Positions 21,270 to 31,914 of a DNA stretch of 64,000 nucleotides are shown here, one piece after another (positions within the stretch are counted from its first letter, which is position 1; every line of letters starts with the position of its first letter). The stretch lies in NCBI GenBank assembly GCA_947396885.1, contig OX377203.1:7626001-7690000 (forward strand), in the 5' to 3' direction. This DNA comes from Heligmosomoides polygyrus polygyrus (Eukaryota; Nematoda; Chromadorea; Rhabditida; Heligmosomidae). Below the pieces are notes generated by a model. That model did no database searches. It had not been told where the DNA came from and saw nothing but the letters and a program-made list of their open reading frames with translations. Position numbers and translations under genes: made by a program.

Positions 21270-21712
21270 TTTTCTATTCCACTTATGCATTCAAATTACT
21301 CTCACGTTGCGCCGTCAATGTAGAATATGTGCCGCGCCCCACAAGTTGGCTGATTGGCACCGAGCTTCGTCCTTTATGAGGCTTTTAATTGAATGAAATA
21401 TTGAAGAGAATTGAATAATGGCCGAAGGTTGAGCATTGGAAGAAGTGCTGCATCTGGCGGAACCTCGAATCGTTTCATGAATCAAATCCTAATCACATCA
21501 ATCAAGCCTTTCGTGTTTTCGGGGTGAATCGATACCAGAGGCGTTTAGAAAGGAAAAAAGGAAACACTGACATCTACTTCATGGGTCGGCCATCGTAAGA
21601 CATCTTAGTCTGTTTGTAGGCTAAATACGCATTCAAATCGCCGACACGACATCCCTTAGAAGTAGAGTGCCTGGCGGATCCCAAGCGCAGATTTGATTTA
21701 ATCAGTGCCTAT
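21270..21712 (+). repeat. SINE1-like 3' part in otherwise unassigned sequence
   Basis: From about 21500 the sequence parallels the SINE body (CACTGACATCTACTTCATGG, GGTCGGCCATCGTAAG, CGCATTCAAATCGCC, ACATCCCTTAGAAGTAG), ending with AGTGCCTGGCGGATCCCAAG at 21665-21690. GTAGAATATGTGCCGCGCC at 21321 is another tail scrap. The tRNA head is not clear. Confidence 0.6.
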
Positions 21713-21714
21713 TA

Positions 21715-22393
21715 CTAGGTTGTAACGAAATAAATGGCACTGAACCACTGTAGATTTAAACAGTTAATATCTCGGCTTGTAGGCAAGTTTATTAATCGAA
21801 ATAAAAACCTTCTGATTCTACACATCTTTGCCAACGTGACACAAGCTTTTTTATCCCAGTAGCATAAAAATCAGAAGTTCTGGAATTGACGGAATCTTCG
21901 AAGGCACTTTCGGCATCCTGTTGGTATTTGAATATTTGCCCTACCAAGAAGTCGCCAAGATGCTTGAAGAAACGGTAGTCTGTTGGGGAGAGGTCGGCAG
22001 AAAACGGAGGATGTGGTAGAGCTTCAATGCTCAGCTCATTCCAAGTTCTCATCTCCATTCCGGAACTTCTGATACCAACGATACGCCGTCTGAATTGTGG
22101 AACATCCTTGACCGAATGCGGCGTTGATCTTCTCGTCCGCCTCCTTAGCTGTAGTGCCCAGCTTGAATTCATACAAGTAAATGCCTCGGATTACCCTTTT
22201 GTCCATCTGCAAAAAAAGTCAATAAAACTCTAAAGTTTTCCCACTTTTACATAGAAAATTCGGTACTCATCGGTAGAGCAAAGCTTGCGCTTTTAAATGA
22301 TATGCCACATGTTACGGTTTGCTCTTGATCAAACGCGTAAAGAAGCGCCAAAAAATGGCGCGAGCCAGTGCCATTTAATTCGTTACAACCCAA
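21715..22393 (-). mobile_element. mariner family A, second internally deleted copy
   Basis: Inverted repeats of the same family (CTAGGTTGTAACGAA and its partner at 22365-22393) with TA on both sides. The interior deletion has different endpoints from the copy at 19272, so at least two independent deletion derivatives of one family sit within 3 kb. Confidence 0.9.
21792..22206 (-). pseudogene. truncated mariner transposase, out-of-frame deletion
   Basis: The N-terminal part starts at 22206 (MDKRVIRGI) and the C-terminal part (NELSIEALPHPPFS to GFYFD, ending 21792) lies in a different frame. The deletion near 22046 falls after the GDE(M/N) segment of the first helix-turn-helix and removes two catalytic residues. 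The third motif SADLSPTDYRFF remains. It cannot make a continuous product. Confidence 0.8.
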
Positions 22394-22419
22394 TATTTTT
22401 GTTTCACGGCGTTAATCCA

Positions 22420-22664
22420 TCCTTAGTGGGATGCGCCACGCATTCTACTTCCAGAAGATGCCGTGCATGCAGTTTGAATGTGTGTGTGTATTTGGCTTAT
22501 ACAGTAACCTCTGATGGTTACGCGATGGATTAGTCAGGATTTGTCCTTCGCAGAGAGTCCGTAGGAATGGAAGACCTGGTTAGCGTAGACGGGATCCGAA
22601 CCAAAAACCTCGATTCGGAATGCATTCCGGCCGGCGCCTCATTACACTGAGCTACCGTGCGCCC
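22420..22664 (-). repeat. SINE1 copy, minus strand, diverged
   Basis: GGATGCGCCACGCATTCTAC at its left edge, a B-box complement GGGATCCGAACCAAAAACC and an A-box-like head near 22645-22664. The middle carries extra GTGTGT and substitutions, indicating an older copy. Confidence 0.75.
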
Positions 22665-24476
22665 AATCATGAGCGATTAATTATCAATCATTGTGGTTAT
22701 GGAACGATAATGACTTAGGAAAAAAGAAGGCGAAGGAGTTGAAGAGAATGAAAGGAAGGATTCGTAGAGCTAACTGATTTTCCACCTTCCACACACCAAA
22801 ATGCCGTACAATGTAGAATGTGTGGCGTATACCTTACTTTGCAAGCAACAATACGGTTTTACTATTTTTGCAGTCTGTTAAAAATTGTCTAAAAATTTAC
22901 CCTGTAAGTTTACCCTATTAGATTGTCAATATGTCAGGCAGGGCAGTAGTTGCCAGACGATCTAAAGAGATATTTTCCGAGCCCATAAAGCGATTATCCC
23001 CTTCGCTCCGATTCGAGCTCGTCCACCGTATCGCTGTGGCTCATCTAAATGCGCTGACGATGACGACGATGATGACGACGACGCTTGTGCTGGCTGCTCA
23101 GTCTCTATTGTTGTCCGACGGGGCTCTAATCCGAGCATATCCCATGTCAATGCATCATGCACTGTCATGTCGGCCGCTTTCATCCGACCGCCGTCGCTGG
23201 GGCTCAAGCTGAGCACGGGCGAGCGCCTGCCGATCCGTCGACCTCTTACAATGCTTGCATAATAAACATGACCCGAGCGGCGATCAGCCGAAGTGATCCG
23301 ATGAGCTGCTGGAGCTGACTGGAACTGGGCCGGGGAGACGTCTTTGCAGGGGTAAGGTAGTTCGTCGGAGCTCGGGAAGAAGACTGACATGGAGTTGAAG
23401 AGTAAGACGTGTAGCTCGTCGGAATTACAGGAGGAATGGTAGCGTGGTCAACTACACCGGAAGTCATTCGCTGCTTGAAGAAGTCAAACGAAGAGCCTGG
23501 AGTTTGCTAGGTGTATCTTAGGTTATACGAATTCCGTCTACACTTCCTAGAGGTTCATGAACACCTCGTCGACGTTTTTTTCTGCTTTTGAGTTCTTCTA
23601 TGGGGCATTTTTTTCACGAGGAGACGAGTGAATTAAGGGAAGCATAAATGTGAAGAGTAAGGTAGTCCATCGGAACTTCGGAACAATGGCAAAATGGAGG
23701 TGGTGTGTAAGGTAGTTCATTGGAATTAGGTAGACTAGGGAAAGCAGCGTGCTCAACTACTTTGGTCAGCTCTATTGAAGTCACTTGCTACCTAAAAACT
23801 AACCGAAACCAAGGGCCTGGAGTCTGGTAGGTTTGTCCAGATTGTTCGGCTTCCTTCTACATACTGTAAGATAGGTAGCTGGTAGTCGTCTTCTACTTCT
23901 TTCTCCAAGCCGCTCTTCCACGAAAACAACCCCCGACAACACCAGACATTTGCTCCGATGATGAAGAAGAAGAATCCGTACATCGAAGCGATGTCCGATG
24001 CATCATGTTCTGTCACAGCATCCGCCTTTGATGCCGAGCGACGCTGCTGCCGTCCGCTGCCGTTAGTGTGCTCGAATGACGTAACCCCACCACCACAAGT
24101 GCACCCCAAACACACACACAGGCAACGAACGCGTTGTACAATGGCTCGAAGAGTCCTTGAGAAGCGACTGTGCACATAAACCTCTTAGCGCGATTATAAA
24201 CAGTCCAACAAGGGTCGCCGTCATCGTTGTAGGATTAGATGGAGGTGGTAGTGGTCTGATTGCGGGTAGAAAGTAAGCATAGCCAAAGGCAAGACGACAA
24301 AATTCAAGAAAAGGCTGCTGGTGCTGCTGAAGAGTAGATTCTGTTCTTGTTATAGAATACCGATCAAGCCTAGCAACAAAGCTCTATTTCTTAAAAGTAA
24401 TTGTTGGACTTAACAATTTTAAGTCAGTCGATATAACGGTATTAAGAGTTCTGATCTTCCATCAAAATTTCGGGAG
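22665..24476. other. no gene recognised; diverged two-unit duplication at 23350-23880
   Basis: AAGGTAGTTCGTCGGAGCTC...TGGTCAACTAC...GAGCCTGGAGTTTGCTAGG (23353-23510) is echoed by AAGGTAGTTCATTGGAATTA...CTCAACTACTTTGG...GGCCTGGAGTCTGGTAGG (23705-23835). This is a diverged direct duplication offset by about 330-350 bp. GAATGTGTGGCGTATACC at 22816 is a SINE tail scrap. Open frames at 22.9-23.4 kb and 23.8-24.2 kb on both strands follow GAC/CAC-rich composition and are not recognised. Confidence 0.45.
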
Positions 24477-24651
24477 CTATCCTAGTTGGAGGGGCGGTAT
24501 TTGGCTCATCTGTCTCTTCCCTTGAATTTCTCTCAGAGAGCTTTAAATACCGCCAGATGGAGAGCTTATGCGGATTCAGAGACGGTGGTGTAATGTCGCG
24601 GGATGCTCGACTTAACTGTCGCCATAGCGCTGCCCCTCCCGACTAGGATAG
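24477..24651. mobile_element. MITE-A (CTATCCTAG family)
   Basis: Terminal inverted repeats CTATCCTAGTTGGAGGGGC and, inward from the right, CTATCCTAGTCGGGAGGGGC enclose ~135 bp without coding capacity. Six copies are recognised in the window (also at 25449, 44125, 47941, 57987 and 60185). The interiors are dissimilar while the ends are conserved. Confidence 0.85.
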
Positions 24652-24897
24652 ATCCAAATTTCGCTTCGAATTTCCTTCCTTAGAAACATAGTTGTAACAC
24701 ACTGAGGAACAGAGATTGCTCTCAGTTTGGTTCGACTCCGCTACCAGGCAGGGCAAACTTTTCCATTCGGTGGTGTCAGTGATCTTCACTTTTGCACTTT
24801 TACTTTTTTAAAATTTAACTGCAATTTGATTTTTTGGTTTTTTTTTCTAAACGAATTGAACAAATTATTTTGAATTAATAAATTGTAAAGGGTACTG

Positions 24898-25157
24898 TGG
24901 CATGGTGGAGCGTGAACCCAACTCGAGGTTCCTTGTTCGGGTTCCGCCCAGGTCAACCGAGCCTTTGCTCCCTCTGGGTTGTGGATTTTCTAGCAGACTT
25001 GTCTGGGAAGGATACAGCGCTGACTTGTCCATCGGCTGGCCACCGTAACGTATTCTGTGGAATAAAGACACATTCAGATGCCTCCACGATGCCACGCGAA
25101 AGTGGAGTGCGTGGCGCATCTCATATGGGGACACCGTCTTCTCTCCTTTCTTAAGAA
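24898..25157 (+). repeat. SINE1 copy, plus strand
   Basis: B-box region CTTGTTCGGGTTCCGCCCAGG, TGACTTGTCCATCGGCTGG and GTGCGTGGCGCATCTC. The A-box head is worn (GGCATGGTGGAGCGTG). Confidence 0.8.
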
Positions 25158-25199
25158 TAGAAGATAAATCCACATCCAGAAGCCTTCCACCAAATCAGG

Positions 25200-25240
25200 C
25201 GGAACTAAATAGAATGCGCGGCGCACACCGACCGATTTGG
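25200..25240 (+). repeat. SINE1 3' scrap
   Basis: AATAGAATGCGCGGCGCACACC only. Confidence 0.35.
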
Positions 25241-25448
25241 ATATTCTACCTATTCTTATTTTGAAGACGTGAGCTTAAGCTCCAATTTGACAAAGAGCTT
25301 TTTGTTTATTTTTCATTGCAATCCTTTTTTCACATTTTCTGTATGAAGATATTAATTCTTTTTATTTATTTTGTCTTTATTAGCATGTGCAGTTTTTCCA
25401 TTTTTCATCGGACGCGTATAGAAATTATAGGAGTAGAGGACGGTAGGT

Positions 25449-25950
25449 CTATCCTAGTCGGGAGGGGCAACAGTAAAGTGCCAACTGCGTACGTCATCCT
25501 ATGTCAGACAACCACAAGGATAAGGATAAGGATAAAGGACGGCGTTACTCAATCCCTTCTGGGATGCGCCAGCGCATTCTATTTCTACGGGATGTCGTGG
25601 AGGCGATTTGAATGCGTATTTGGCCATACAACGACTTGCGGTGGCCAGCCGATGAACAAGTCAGCGCTTTATCCTTCCCAGACAAGTCCGGTACCAATTC
25701 ACCGACCCCGGAGGGATGAAGGGCTTGGTTGGCCTGGGCGGGAAATCCGAACTAGGAACCTGGTATCGGCTGCAGGTGACAGTCGCGCCTCCTCCGACTG
25801 CGCTACACGCGCCCTGACACAACCATATCCCCTAAATTTAAAGAAAAGCGCTCGCATCGTGGGGCAGCAGCTGAAGTTTCAGTAGAAACTTAAGCAAAGG
25901 ATTGGAGACGCAAATCACTGTATGCCCCCCCCCCCCTTCGATTAGGACAG
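25449..25950. mobile_element. MITE-A copy split by a SINE
   Basis: The left end CTATCCTAGTCGGGAGGGGC is at 25449. The right end is at 25923-25950 (C-run, then TTCGATTAGGACAG). The interior resembles the copy at 47941 (ACTGCGT... and CCCCTAAATTT... shared). Removing the SINE at 25515-25818 restores a ~190-bp MITE of normal size. Confidence 0.8.
25515..25818 (-). repeat. SINE1 copy inserted in a MITE
   Basis: Full-length and very close to the copies at 33771 and 54903, flanked by a 7-bp direct repeat ACAACCA (25508-25514 and 25819-25825), the expected mark of retroposition. Confidence 0.92.
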
Positions 25951-25977
25951 ATCCATGGCGGTTCTGATCGTCTTGCT

Positions 25978-26225
25978 CCTTGAAGGATGCGCCATGCATT
26001 CTACTTTTACGGGTTGTCGAGGAAGCTGGTTCAAAGTGCATTTTGCCTATACAAAGCCTTGTGGTGATCACCCGATGAACATGTTAGAGCTCTATTCCTC
26101 CGAGACAGCTTCGATCGCGGAGGTATAGTAGCCTTAGATGGCCCGGACAGGACCTGAGCCAAGAACCTCGTTCGGGGTGCTCCTGTCAGCTTGCGCTTCC
26201 TCCAACTGTGCTACCATGCGTCCAG
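25978..26225 (-). repeat. SINE1 copy, minus strand, diverged
   Basis: GGATGCGCCATGCATTCTAC at its left edge, GGTGATCACCCGATGAACATG in the body, a B-box complement GACCTGAGCCAAGAACC and a head TCCAACTGTGCTACCATGCG. It lies only 160 bp from the previous SINE. Confidence 0.8.
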
Positions 26226-26888
26226 CGAACTAGTTTGGAACGGATCATAACTAGTATAGGAAGAATTCGAAAATTCAAGGCAGCTTGAGTTCAGGCTAGG
26301 CTGCTCAGAGGATATGGCCAGCTTTCGGAGTTCAAGCCATCAGTTTCCTAGGCGTAATGAACTAAAATCTCTGGGTTAGAACTGGGTGAACAATTAAACT
26401 TAAACGGGACTTCTATTTTTGGAAAATTTGACTGCTTTTAGCTGGATATATCATGGCAATAGTTGCACCTGGATCCCATAAAACAAAAGAGATGAGTTGC
26501 TCAGATAGTTCTCGGCTCCCAGGCCGCTGGCACTGGCTCCGTTCGGCCATCTACCGTATCGATAGCGATCAAGGCGCGTGCGTTGAAGAATTGTTCTGAC
26601 CTTTAATTAAGCCAATTATTATTATGGGCTGCTCGGACGGCTGTAGCAGACGCGATAAGAAAGCGATCGCCGGGCCACGTGCGGCACCCTTTGGCGGCGG
26701 CTGACAGGCCCGATAGCAATACGACGACGCGGCACACTGCACTGCACTTTTCCAGCGCGATAAAAACGGATTAAACTGCCCGACTACTCGGACAGAGCGA
26801 TAGAGCCTTGTAGCCTGGGTCTGGAGAAGGCTTCAGCTTCAATATGGGCAGTGGAATAGCAAAGGGGGCCCAACTAATCCTTCTCGTG
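26226..26888. other. no gene recognised
   Basis: Mixed composition with a GC-rich part at 26.63-26.76 kb. No open frame, tRNA or repeat boundary could be supported. Confidence 0.4.
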
Positions 26889-26889
26889 T

Positions 26890-26960
26890 TTGCGTAGAAG
26901 TAGAATGCGTGGCGCATCCCTAAGAAGTATTGATTAGCGCCGTTCTTTGTCTTTCATCGA
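26890..26960 (+). repeat. SINE1 3' end
   Basis: GCGTAGAAGTAGAATGCGTGG, CGCATCCCTAAGAAG and GATTAGCGCCGTTCTTTGTC; the head is absent. Confidence 0.65.
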
Positions 26961-27003
26961 TAAAGGAATAAGACGTAAAGGTACACGTCAACCGGTCTCC
27001 GCT

Positions 27004-27078
27004 TGAAATGCGCCATGTATTCTACTTTTCCTCGATATTGTCGAAGCAGTTAAAGCGCGAACTTGGCCTGCGCAAGTC
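27004..27078 (-). repeat. SINE1 3' end
   Basis: GAAATGCGCCATGTATTCTAC, then GTCGAAGCAGTTAAAGCGCG and CTTGGCCTGCG. It abuts the LINE tail that follows. Confidence 0.55.
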
Positions 27079-27079
27079 A

Positions 27080-27715
27080 GCTGTATCATATGCCGTCCCG
27101 TTGATCATCGACTTGCTCGAGCGGGCGCCAGCAGCGTCTCCATTCGTCCCTGTCGCGTGCCAGAGTGGTCCAACGGATCCTCCTCGCTCGAAGGACACGA
27201 AGAGCGTCATATCGGTCGTTCAGGGCCTTCACGAAGAAGTCTGACCAACGCGTTGGTGGGCGTCCTGATGTTCTCTTGACATCCCGCGGAATCCAGTCGG
27301 TGACGGCTCTCGTCCAGCGGGTGTCTGCGAACCGCATTACGTGGCAGGCCCACCTAATTTTCGACAACTTCGCCTCCGCGACAGCGTCTCTGATCTTCGA
27401 ACGCCGGCGAAGCTCGGAACTCCGGAGGCCTTCTCTCACTTGCGCGAGTCGTGTCACTCCGAGCATCGTCCTCCCGATTCCACGCTGCGCGACGCTTATC
27501 GCGTGTTCGTCCTGCTTTCGTATAGCCCAGGTCTCTGAGGCGTATGTTAGGGCAGGAAGAACAGTGGAGTCGAATAGGTGGGCACGGAGTCGGACGTTCT
27601 TCGTCTTCTTCGCGACTTCTTCGACGCTCTTGAAAGCTCCCCAAGCCGCTCGTGTCCCCTCTTGCTCAGCTCCGGCGCTAGGGCGTCCTCTACTTGTCCG
27701 TTCCTCATGACAGGT
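27080..27715 (-). mobile_element. RTE-clade LINE 3' fragment (second subfamily)
   Basis: Only the C-terminal part of an RTE ORF2 remains: VRLRAHLFDSTVLPALTYAS-type sequence, [55 protein letters not shown] and a stop at 27086. One frameshift lies near 27440-27480. It differs clearly from the two other LINE copies ([10 protein letters not shown]...[10 protein letters not shown]), so two RTE subfamilies are present. Confidence 0.85.
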
Positions 27716-27924
27716 ACAACGAAATACGATTGCTAGGCGAGGACAGCTATGGGCGCGTTTCTGGACGCCTCATGGTGGTCCATCTAGGTGATTTTGAAGT
27801 CAGAAGACTTCCATGAGATCCTGGTCCTCTATGTAGCAAGATCCTTGTTCCATATGTAGCAGAAGAATTCTTGAGATACCTCACAAAAGAAGCGGCTAAT
27901 AGCCCATATTCTGATCTAAGTTCC

Positions 27925-28195
27925 TTGTGTTTTAGGGCACTTCGTGTCGCCGTCGAAGGTATACCCGATTCCAGTGTCTTGGTTCAGATTTCCATTCCAT
28001 CGTTCCAAGGTCGGTGAAATGGTGCCAGAGTTGCCTGGGAAGGATAATACACCGAATAACTCATACATCGGCTGGTCACCGCAGGTCATTGTATAGCGAA
28101 ACACGCACTCAAAGTGCAAACATGAGATCAGGAAGAGGTAGAATGCGTGGCGCATCCTGCAGATTGATTCACTAACGCTTTGTACCTTATCGTTT
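27925..28195 (+). repeat. SINE1 copy, plus strand
   Basis: CGATTCCAGTGTCTTGGTTC (B-box region), ACATCGGCTGGTCACCGCAGG and GAATGCGTGGCGCATCCTGC. The A-box end is truncated or eroded. Confidence 0.8.
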
Positions 28196-28400
28196 ATTAC
28201 AAATAGTTAGTTCCAAGTTGGATCTCAGCAAGTTTCATGCCATTTTTCATCTTCAGTAATTCACGAAGCTCTAGAATAGCCAATTCTGGTAGTGTGTGCC
28301 ATGCACTCCACTTCCACTTGATGAGATACAGCCCTGTCTTCCTAAGTAAGGATAAGCCAGTGACTATCCTTTACCGCGAACCTGTTATAGCTACGTTTTG

Positions 28401-28492
28401 TTGCGATCAAAACTCTGGCGCCAGACGGGACTCGAACCCGCACCTGTCCTGCTAAGCCGGCAGGAAGGTTTTACGCCATTACACCACCGGAG
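28401..28492 (-). repeat. SINE2 copy 2
   Basis: On the minus strand: CTCCGGTGGTGTAATGGCG (A box), a perfect CCTGC/GCAGG arm, GTGCGGGTTCGAGTCCCG (B box), GGCGCCAGAG and then TTTTGATCGCAA. The loop lacks the T expected before an anticodon, which argues against a functional tRNA. Confidence 0.65.
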
Positions 28493-28641
28493 CTGCTTGA
28501 ACGAAGGCAGTGTCCATACCTCATGGACCTACCAGCACTCACCCGTATATCGGGATATCAGTATTGAACCAGCAAAGCTGAAGGTCTCGATAGAAACGAC
28601 CCAGGTCTATTTCTAAAAGCCTCAAGTGGCTAGTTTTGAGT

Positions 28642-28972
28642 GGGTTGTGTTTTTGAGAAATTTTATCGAACGAATAAATTCGATGTCAAAAATTTTCGAA
28701 CGAATGAGCGAACGAATTTATTCGCTCATCAATTTTTTTTCGAATGATCGAAAATCGAGTAAACAACATTTGAATAAATCGAATAAATTGGTCGAATCAG
28801 GTTCTGTGCTTTTTTTCGATCTTCGAATAAAATTATTCGATTTTCGAATAATATTCGAGTATGGCTGCGTTTTGGCGTTCGAATTCCAAACAGTATTCGA
28901 AGGTTTAGAAATATCGAATACTCGACTATTCGAATAATTATTCGAATATATTCGTTCGAGCACAACTATAGT
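28642..28972. mobile_element. AT-rich element packed with TTCGAA/ATTCGAATA repeats
   Basis: 330 bp made largely of TTCGAA-centred words in both orientations (CGAACGAATAAATTCG, ATTATTCGAATA, TATTCGTTCGAG). The outer ends resemble inverted repeats: GGGTTGTGTTTTTGAG at the left and, inward from the right, TAGTTGTGCTCGAACG. Dense subterminal repeats with short terminal repeats are typical of non-autonomous hAT-type elements. No coding frame is meaningful. Confidence 0.6.
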
Positions 28973-29869
28973 ACTGAGAATGTAACTTGTTGTAGTGTTG
29001 TTTTCTTGTTTTTTTCGATCTAATGGTTGTAGCAGGTTACAGCCTAAATACCACCATTTAAGGTTAAAAGAGTATGAATTGGTAAGAGACTGTTTAGTCT
29101 TGTAGCCGAGTTAAAGGCACGGAAAGTTGTACACAAAGTTTAGGAAGGAATTTTCGCAAAGTCTAGAGATCTCAGAAGCAGTGAGAACTGATCATAACAT
29201 TAACAGGTAGGGCTCGACTCAGAATAGTCTTCCTTTCAGGCTACTGCTTGTGCTTGTGGAAAAAAACACCAATCTAAATAAGATGCTGGCCCATATCTGG
29301 GAGGATTACTAGTTGATCGACTCCTTCTAGAAGCCAGCTGATCCTTGACGTCTTCTCCGCGGCCTTCGAACAACTGAATGATCCCCTAGAAGACTACGTC
29401 CGTCGCCCGACCGACGGCGCGGCCGTGGCGCGCGCCACAGCAGTGAGTGCGGTGGCCGAGTCGCGCATTACTGCAATACTGTCACTCAACATCAAACGGC
29501 GCCGACCGACCGAAATGCAGCTGGCTGTGATGATAAGTGGATTAGGAGCCGGTCGGTACCCGGTCGGCGTCAAAAAATGTCCGCCGCCCTGGCGCAGTGG
29601 CGGCGAGGAGCTGTCGCCATCACGGTCACTTTTTCGCATCCCGGTTGCACTGGTTCCTTCGCGGGGATTCTTGATAAAAAGAGGATTCGTGGGCGTCTTC
29701 TTCGGAAACTACTGGTCATTGTAGACTAGAATGCTCTTTTGAATCTATTCTAGTCCGGGGGGGGGGCATCGCTAGAAATTACATGGAAAGGACCTATCGT
29801 TGGTTAGCTGAGTGTCTAGCGTCTTTGTGAAGTAGTGCACTTTCAATTTTATCCTCGTTATCAGAAATA
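28973..29869. other. no gene recognised; GC-rich patch 29.39-29.65 kb
   Basis: The GC-rich patch has overlapping frames on both strands and inverted GGCGCGGCCGTGGCGCGCGCC-like sequence near 29416. A solo MITE-A-like left end (CTATTCTAGTCCGGGGGGG) is at 29744. No gene model could be supported. Confidence 0.35.
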
Positions 29870-31102
29870 TTAGGTTGTCCGGAAAGTTTTTAGACGAATG
29901 TCAGGGAACAATGTGTAGTTAATAACTTTCATTAACAACCACTATTATTCAACAAAATATTCACCATTATGATCTATCACATATTGCCATCTTTCCGGTA
30001 GAGCGCGAATATCACGAGCGAAGAAATCCGGAGACTTGGACAGCAAGAAGTTGTTGACGCCACTTTTGACTTCCTCCCGATTTGCGAACTTTTTTCCAGC
30101 TAAGAAACACCGCAGCGACCAGAAAACGTGTGATAGTCACTGGGTGCAAGAGCAGGTGAGTACAGCTCATGGGGTACCAGTTCAATCCAAGGTTCCTCCA
30201 TTTTCTTCTGCGTGTTCTTTGCTGTGTGTGGTCTGGTGTTTGCCATGAGAATAAGAATTTTTCCTCTTCTGGGATTGCGATTACGTAGGAATTCGCTCAT
30301 TTTCTCCAGCTGAGCGCAGAGCACGTTCGAGTCTACCATGGAACCGGTAGTAACCAATTCCGAGAATACTGGGCCATTGACGTCTAACCAGAAGGAAAGC
30401 AACTCCTTTTTGTCGTGATCAGGACGTTTCGGCTATGGTTGGAGCAACTCATCGAAGTCCACCCAGTGCTTGCGACGCACCAAATTGTCGTAGACGCAGT
30501 GCTTTTCATCCGTCCTGAGGATAGAGTCGATCCAAGCAAATGTGCGGCGACGGTTGAGGAGAGAAGTGCAGGTATCAGCACGCTTCCGTTTGTCCTGAGC
30601 CGTCAGCGCTGTGGTACGACTTGAGGCAACTTCGCGACTTTGCCGGAAGACCAAAGAACATCGGGTACTGTGGACTTAGGAGTATTTGTAAGGTCTGAAA
30701 GTTCGCGCACAGAAAGATCAGGTCGAGCACCGCTGGTGGCGCGAGTAGGAGCTGTCTGTTCTGCGTATGTAGTCGACCTGTGCGTCTAGAGTCCTCGAGC
30801 GATTCGTCACCGTTGTCGAACTTGCGGCACCAATTGAAGCACGTCGCCCGAGAAGGGGCGTGCTCCTTCATTGTCTCCTGTAGAAAGCGATGGACCTCGT
30901 TCGCGGATCGGCCGGAGCGGTACTGGAGAAGGAGAGCTGGTCGGTAGAGCATCTTTCTGTCGTCCATTGAGAAGACACCACTGGGAACAGGAGCCGACAT
31001 GTTGCACACGCTGGTGACGGTTACATACAGGACATGAGCACAAGAATCTCCAATGTCCGGCCCCCTCACAACTTCAGTTGGCAAAGATACCGGACAACCT
31101 AA
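29870..31102 (-). mobile_element. mariner, family B, copy 2
   Basis: TTAGGTTGTCCGGAAAG at the left and TTAGGTTGTCCGGTA inward from the right, each next to TA (29868-29869, 31103-31104). The right repeat has lost the AAGTTTTTAG segment. Orientation is opposite to the copy at 20016. Confidence 0.88.
29945..30967 (-). pseudogene. mariner transposase, family B, catalytic aspartate lost
   Basis: Starts MDDRKMLYRPALLLQY at 30967. Frameshifts near 30745 and 30590 separate the helix-turn-helix half from the catalytic half. The second catalytic motif reads LILMANTRPH where the family has MDNARPH, so the essential aspartate is alanine. The third motif (LAPSDYHTF) is kept. It is therefore dead both by frameshift and by active-site change. 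Confidence 0.85.
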
Positions 31103-31311
31103 TACTACGTGAAGTGCTCCCCACTAGGAAAGATAAGCTTTTTTATCTGAAGACCTTTTTCGACGACATATCCGCATTCCAGATGAAAATATTTGACTTG
31201 ATGTGGAAACTCATACCAGGCCAGGGTTTAACTACTGCTGTAGAATAAACATATTTTTAAGCAGAAAGATTTGAACCGTCTTACTACTGTCTTGCATAAA
31301 GATACAAGGAT

Positions 31312-31545
31312 AATGTACAAAGAACGGCGGCGCTGTTCAATCCCTTTTGAGAAGCGCCACGCACCCTACATGCTTCTACGAAATGTCATGGAAACAGCTT
31401 GAACTCGTATTTGGCCAGTACTTACGGTGGCCAGCCGATGGACAAGTGAGCGGAATGTCCTTTCCAGACATGTCTAATACCAATTCACCGACCCCGGAGG
31501 GATGGAAGGCTTGGTTGATCCGCGCCCCCCGCGCATGGTAACATA
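31312..31545 (-). repeat. SINE1 copy, head truncated
   Basis: AAAGAACGGCGGCGCTGTTC, GCGCCACGCACCCTACATGC, GGTGGCCAGCCGATGGACAAG and ACCGACCCCGGAGGGATGG are present. It then jumps to GCGCCCCCCGCGCATGG, losing the B box. Confidence 0.8.
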
Positions 31546-31589
31546 GTCGGAAGAGGCGAAAAAATGCAAAAAAAGCACCTAAGTTTATA

Positions 31590-31765
31590 AATAAATTTAT
31601 TTTTCATTTTTCACCGAAAGGGACGTCTCTGAATTTCTCAAAAATTCTTAAAAAAACTCAAATTCTAGGATTCTTAAAAAGCTTCCCAAAAAGTCTTTTT
31701 CTGAGATTCTCAAAAAATTCTCAAAAAACTCAAATTCTGGCATTCTCAAAAACGACAATAATAAG
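31590..31765. repeat. A-rich direct duplication
   Basis: TTCTCAAAAATTCTTAAAAAAACTC-AAATTCTAGGATTCTTAAAAA is repeated as TTCTCAAAAAATTCTC-AAAAAACTCAAATTCTGGCATTCTCAAAAA about 78 bp further on. Low-complexity, non-coding. Confidence 0.55.
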
Positions 31766-31914
31766 CGCTTCCTAATTCACTACCCCAGGTTAAGAGGCTT
31801 GTTGAGAGATATCTTCCAGAGTGACTAAGTAGTAGGGTGGCCCACACGGAATGTCGCTTTGGAACGAAAAGTTAAATTTATACAATGCAGTTGAAACCAA
31901 ACTTAATTCGGTAA

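Noticed and set aside
28401..28492. A functional tRNA gene
   Set aside because: A and B boxes and one good stem are present, but the anticodon loop lacks the invariant T and related copies are dispersed, pointing to a SINE.
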